Below, piece by piece: positions 59,925 through 64,000 of a stretch of DNA of 64,000 bases; position 1 is the stretch's first letter, and each line of letters opens with the position of its first letter. Position numbers and translations under genes: made by a program. The notes under the pieces are model-generated. The model saw nothing but the letters and a program-made list of their open reading frames with translations. It made no database searches and had not been told where the DNA came from. This stretch comes from Bacteroidota bacterium. Its GTDB lineage: Bacteria > Bacteroidota > Bacteroidia > Cytophagales > Cyclobacteriaceae. The stretch lies in contig CANIVF010000011.1 of assembly GCA_947470895.1 (NCBI GenBank), positions 21,046-85,045 of the forward strand. The letters run 5' to 3'.

Positions 59925-62438
59925 TCAAGCCGGATCAACATCAAACACAATCCGCGCACTGCGATATTCTTTGATCTCTAAAAGTTGTGATGCAGTGATA
60001 CTAAGGATGTGTTTTATTTCATGTAGCTTGCCCTGATCGCGGTTGATCTTCACCATAATCGCCATGAGATATTCATTTCTCATTTTAGAAATCATCGGCT
60101 CACCGGGGCCAAGAATTCTTATTCCTTTCAATTGATCTTTTAGTTCCCTGGCAAACTGATCGGATAATGCCACGGCAATTTTCTTGTCGGTATGTTTTAC
60201 GATGATTTCAATCAGGCGGGTATACGGTGGATAAAAATGTTCCTGCCGATCGAGTAGCTGATCTTGTAGGAATCCCTGCACATTATTTTCAATGACATAG
60301 CGAAAGAGGGGATGATTGGGATCAGATGTTTGCAACACGACTTTTCCTTTTTTCTCCCTGCGCCCAGCGCGGCCACTCACTTGCGTGATCAATTGAAACG
60401 CTCGTTCATACGAACGAAAGTCGGGGAAGTGCATCATGCGATCGGTATCAAACACACCCACTAAACTTACCCGATCGAAGTCGAGGCCCTTGGTGACCAT
60501 TTGTGTACCCACTAAAATATTGGTTTCACCACTTTCAAATCCTTCGATGATGGTTTCATAACCCGTGCGCGATCGCGTGGTGTCTAAATCCATGCGTTGA
60601 ATTTTTGCTTCCGGAAAATGTAGCGTTAATTCCTCTTCCAGTTTTTCAGTTCCATAACCCAGCGTGTGTATTCGTTTCGAACTACAAGTGGGGCATTGCT
60701 TAGGAAGTTCTTCCCGGTATCCGCAGTAATGACAAATCATGGCATGGCGATATTGATGATAAGTCAGGCTCACCGAACAATTAATACACTTCGGTATCCA
60801 ACTGCAATCTTCGCATTGCACCATTGGCGAGTAGCCTCTGCGGTTTTGAAATAAAATGACCTGTTCATTTTTCTTCAGCGCTTCCTTGATTTCGTTGAGG
60901 AAGAGGGAAGAGAATTCTCCTTTGTTTGTCTTGCGTCTTTTCTCTTGCAGGAGATCAGCAAAAACAATTTCTGGTAACTGTGCTTCGCCAAAACGTTCTT
61001 GTAAAGAAACCAAGCCATACTTGCCTGACTTTGCCTGGTAATAAGATTCCACCGAAGGTGTGGCACTTCCCAATAATACTTTAGCATGATGAATCTGCAC
61101 CATTACCATCGCCACATCACGCGCATGATAGCGAGGTGCGGGATCATGTTGTTTATAGGAAGGATCATGCTCTTCATCCACAATGATCAACCCCAGGTTA
61201 TCAAAAGGAAGAAAAATAGATGAACGCACACCCACCACGAAGCGGAATTTGCCGGTGAGCACACCATTCCAGACTTCTACCCGTTCGTTGTCCGAAAACT
61301 TGGAGTGATATACACCCATTTCAGAGCCGAACATTTTCTTTAGTCGTTGAACGATTTGAGTCGTGAGTGCAATCTCGGGCAACAGATATAATACTTGCGA
61401 TCCACCTTCCATCGCTTTGCGGATCAGGTCGATGTAGATTTCGGTTTTGCCACTGCCCGTTACACCGTGAAGCAATGTAGCTGTATGTTCTTCGAAGCCT
61501 TTCAATATTTCATTGCGTGCTTTTTCCTGTGTTTCGCTTAGCAGCACTGGATGTTCGTGACTGTTGTCAGGAAAACCAAAGCGGGGCACGATTACATCAA
61601 ATTCTTCCAAAACTTTCTTTTTTATCAGAGTACCGATAGAGGATTCTGAAATTTCTCCATCCATCAGTTTTGATTTGTGAATGCCTTGCTGATTTAATTC
61701 CGGATGCGAAAATACAGGCACTTCCTGCAAATATTTTAACAACACCGCTTCCTGCTTCGGTTTGGCAGCGAATGTTTCAAACAATACCTCTAGACTTTTC
61801 TTGTTTGCGTGTTCCGGATTCAAGCGAATGTGTTTCTCTGTCTTGGGTTTAAATTTCTCTTTCACCTGCTCAAACAGGATGATGGCATCTTTGGATGATA
61901 ATGATTTTAAAATGCTATAAATACTTTTTGCTCCTAACAGTTTTGACACATCAGAATAACTTAGTGTGTCGGACTGGAGTCGTGCCAACAGTAACCGTTC
62001 CTTTTCCGAGAAATCAAAATCCGATTCCTCGATATCGAAACCCGGTCGCAATTGCACCATGGATTCACTCGAAAGTTTTAAACCGGAAGGCAGCGCGGCA
62101 TTCACCACTTCGCCCATCGTGCATAAATAGTAATCGGCAATCCATTGATAGAGTTGAAACTGAGGTGCATAAATCACTTCATGTTCATCCAGCAGTTCCA
62201 GAATATATTTTGCTTCATATTCTTTGGGTGGTTGATGGTGGATCGTCATCACAATTCCCGTCAGGATTTTCTTTTGACCAAAGGGAACAATCACACGCTG
62301 ACCTACTTTCACTTTCTCTTGCCATTCCTTTGGCACGCGGTAGGTGAAGAGCCTGCCGATGGGCACCGGCAACACGATCTCTGCAAAGCGTGTGTCTTTG
62401 TCAGTTGGATTAAATAAATCAACTTCGGGTGTGCTCAT
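59925..62438 (-). CDS. priA: Primosomal protein N' (PriA helicase)
   Basis: 837 aa. N-terminal 3'-DNA-binding domain, Walker A LLHGVTGSGKTEIYIDL, DEEH box IIVDEEHDPSYKQHD, two zinc-binding clusters CEDCSWIPKCINC and CHYCGYREELPKQCPTC, and the C-terminal helicase motifs GTQMVTKGLDFDRV and QVSGRAGR. It restarts collapsed replication forks by loading the replicative helicase. Confidence 0.97.
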   Translation of the reverse strand: MSTPEVDLFNPTDKDTRFAEIVLPVPIGRLFTYRVPKEWQEKVKVGQRVIVPFGQKKILTGIVMTIHHQPPKEYEAKYILELLDEHEVIYAPQFQLYQWIADYYLCTMGEVVNAALPSGLKLSSESMVQLRPGFDIEESDFDFSEKERLLLARLQSDTLSYSDVSKLLGAKSIYSILKSLSSKDAIILFEQVKEKFKPKTEKHIRLNPEHANKKSLEVLFETFAAKPKQEAVLLKYLQEVPVFSHPELNQQGIHKSKLMDGEISESSIGTLIKKKVLEEFDVIVPRFGFPDNSHEHPVLLSETQEKARNEILKGFEEHTATLLHGVTGSGKTEIYIDLIRKAMEGGSQVLYLLPEIALTTQIVQRLKKMFGSEMGVYHSKFSDNERVEVWNGVLTGKFRFVVGVRSSIFLPFDNLGLIIVDEEHDPSYKQHDPAPRYHARDVAMVMVQIHHAKVLLGSATPSVESYYQAKSGKYGLVSLQERFGEAQLPEIVFADLLQEKRRKTNKGEFSSLFLNEIKEALKKNEQVILFQNRRGYSPMVQCEDCSWIPKCINCSVSLTYHQYRHAMICHYCGYREELPKQCPTCSSKRIHTLGYGTEKLEEELTLHFPEAKIQRMDLDTTRSRTGYETIIEGFESGETNILVGTQMVTKGLDFDRVSLVGVFDTDRMMHFPDFRSYERAFQLITQVSGRAGRREKKGKVVLQTSDPNHPLFRYVIENNVQGFLQDQLLDRQEHFYPPYTRLIEIIVKHTDKKIAVALSDQFARELKDQLKGIRILGPGEPMISKMRNEYLMAIMVKINRDQGKLHEIKHILSITASQLLEIKEYRSARIVFDVDPA

Positions 62439-62505
62439 AGTTAGAGTGCTAAGTTAATTGATTTCTATTAAGTAATTATACCTTCGTGTATCTTAGTGAC
62501 TTAGA

Positions 62506-62550
62506 GCCTTCGTGGTTCAATGAGGCTGTGAACCACCAGGTCACGAAGGC
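62506..62550. repeat. Spacer hairpin
   Basis: GCCTTCGTG (62506-62514) and CACGAAGGC (62542-62550) are perfect arms, with a second inner pair GTGGTTCA/TGAACCAC. It lies between the divergent priA and dioxygenase genes. Such CTTCGTG-type hairpins occur in many Bacteroidota spacers; function unknown. Confidence 0.6.
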
Positions 62551-62646
62551 ACAAATCGGCAAAAAAAATTAACCTAGATTAAGATCGTAGTACTTTCGTG
62601 GAATGATGGAATTAAAATACTATCGCTTTGGTTAATTTGCTATCAG

Positions 62647-63513
62647 ATGAAACGAAGAGATTTTCTTTCACACTCACTTTTAGGGATCAGCACGATGAGC
62701 ACATTCAGTTCTTTTATGAATTCGATGGACGATTTAACGCCATCAGAACAACTTATGCCGGCATTATTTATCGGGCATGGAAGTCCGATGAATGCGATTG
62801 AACAAAATGACTATAGCCACTCGTGGGTGGAGCTTGGAAAAAAACTACCTCGCCCCAAGGCCATTTTAACCATATCAGCACACTGGCTCACGCGCGATAC
62901 CCGGGTAACAGCGATGGCGCGGCCGAAGACTATCCACGATTTTGGTGGGTTTCCGAAGGCGTTGTTTGATGCACAGTATCCCGCACCGGGCTCGCCCGAT
63001 TTTGCAGCGCTGACTAAAAAAATCATCACCAAAGCAACGATTCAAGATGATTATGAATGGGGACTCGATCATGGCACCTGGAGTTTCTTAATGCCTATGT
63101 ATCCGCAAGCTGATATTCCCGTGTATCAACTCAGCCTGGATTATTATAAGCCCATGCAGTATCATTATGAGCTGGCCCGTGAACTTCGTGCGTTAAGAAA
63201 GAAGGGGGTGATGATTATTGGTAGCGGCAATATTGTTCATAACCTGCGGCTGTTGAATTTTTCGGGCCAAACCTACGATTGGGCAACTGAATTTGATCAA
63301 AAGATCAAAACATTTCTCGTGGATAGAAATCATCATGGCATTATCCAGTACGATAAGTTAGGCAATGCTGCACAAATGTCGGTACCTACACCAGATCATT
63401 ACCTTCCATTGATTTAAACTATTGCTCAACAAGAAAGTAATGAGCAGATTTCTTTCTTCAATGAAAAGACAGATATGGGTTCGGTATCGATGAGGTCGTT
63501 TGTGATTAAATAG
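62647..63513 (+). pseudogene. Class III extradiol dioxygenase (DODA/LigB type) with in-frame stop
   Basis: Coding similarity spans 288 codons, but TAA at 63415-63417 stops translation at 256 aa (after PTPDHYLPLI). The next 31 codons stay in frame and give QQESNEQISFFNEKTDMGSV and SMRSFVIK, the normal C-terminus of 4,5-DOPA-extradiol-dioxygenase-like enzymes. Metal-site motifs are present: FIGHGSPMNA, TISAHWLTRD, DHGTWSFLMPMYP, GSGNIVHNLR. An N-terminal leader (MKRRDFLSHSLLGISTMST) looks Tat-like. The truncated product lacks the last beta strands; whether it works is unclear. Confidence 0.8.
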
Positions 63514-63522
63514 ATAGATTTT

Positions 63523-63876
63523 TTATGTGTGATCTTGATAGTGTAGTTGAAAACAATCGGCAGGAAATTCTTCTGGAATCGTTCCGTTGATCATCAGATG
63601 GGCAGCAACAAAACCAATAGCGTCTGAGCACATAGCCGAATAGCCATTGCATCCGCCAGCAACAAACAAACCTTTACTATTGGTTTCTCCAATGTAGGGT
63701 TGTCCGTGTGCTGTGTAGCTGGTAATGCATTTTTTAGTTGTGTATTCGTTGACCGTTAAATCAGGCAAAATGCTTTTTATAGCTCGTATGAGTTTGGGTG
63801 CATACTGGTCACTGTTTCCGTTTCTAAACCAATCTTGAATCTCTTCTATGTTTTCCAAAAGAATATCATCAGACAT
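63523..63876 (-). pseudogene. C-terminal fragment of a DadA/sarcosine-oxidase-like FAD oxidoreductase
   Basis: 117 aa. CITSYTAHGQPYIGE and GLFVAGGCNGYSAMCSDAIG form the closing FAD-contact region of D-amino acid dehydrogenase/glycine oxidase-like enzymes (about 370-400 aa). The N-terminal FAD Rossmann fold and substrate domain are missing: an in-frame stop lies about 30 bp upstream, and no matching sequence is seen from there to the window end. Probably a decayed gene. Confidence 0.65.
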
Positions 63877-64000
63877 GTTGCACCTTATTTTATCCCAGAT
63901 TATTCATTAGGACGGAAGAGTTATTCATAAATGCTTCATAACTATCCGAAAGTTCACTTTATAAAAGTAGCGGAAAAAGTTTAAACCTTTGAGGTGTCTA

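Overview
The window comes from a Bacteroidota chromosome, most likely order Cytophagales. The evidence is a SusC/SusD pair with an STN-type SusC and its ECF sigma/FecR regulators, type IX secretion (T9SS) tail proteins, IS21-type and group II intron remnants, AT-rich spacers, and the general style of the core genes. The genus cannot be named from sequence alone. There are no rRNA genes, no CRISPR array and no intact integrase.

Layout. (1) 1-2970: a flank with a bestrophin-like membrane protein, two tandem paralogous 33-residue hydrophobic peptides followed by a strong terminator, a TerB-like protein and an 11-bp tandem repeat. (2) 2975-3048: an intact CAT-anticodon tRNA with its terminator. 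(3) 3049-43775: about 40.7 kb that looks like an old, decayed integrated island. Its far end carries a degenerate copy of the 3' half of the same tRNA plus terminator (43776-43862). Just inside that end lie the N-terminal stub of a Bacteroidota-type tyrosine recombinase and a nonsense-mutated mobile-element ATPase. (4) 43972-63876: housekeeping genes (HAD phosphatase, M50 protease, ddl-PASTA-T9SS group, M43 protease, mrp-nfu, cysH, dnaG, ribBA, surE, priA), ending with a nonsense-interrupted extradiol dioxygenase and an oxidoreductase fragment.

Inside the island, 3-20 kb is accessory DNA. It holds three exported caspase-fold proteins (one fused to a FISUMP domain, two with a propeller-like N-terminal half) and two copies of a secreted thermonuclease gene inside a roughly 0.7 kb direct duplication. 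It also holds a four-gene operon of three unknown 116-120 aa proteins plus an SRAP (HMCES/YedK) protein, bracketed by two internally deleted IS21-like elements. Broken pieces of IS21, IS3, an ISP-type helicase, XseA and several group II introns fill the rest. A recurrent element of about 110-200 bp, with a small hairpin in three of its four copies, sits upstream of four leftward genes (11.1, 12.4, 16.3 and 42.8 kb).

The 21.9-42.7 kb part is an apparently intact carbon-uptake and oxidation cluster. An ECF sigma factor and FecR regulate an STN-bearing SusC with its SusD. Downstream are a GMC-type oxidoreductase, a gluconate-dehydrogenase-subunit-3-like protein, a carbohydrate-binding-like exported protein and two tandem propeller/HEAT/cytochrome c proteins. 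A large FG-GAP/ASPIC lipoprotein lies in the opposite orientation. Together they suggest import of a glycan or polyol followed by periplasmic oxidation with transfer of electrons to cytochrome c; the substrate is unknown.
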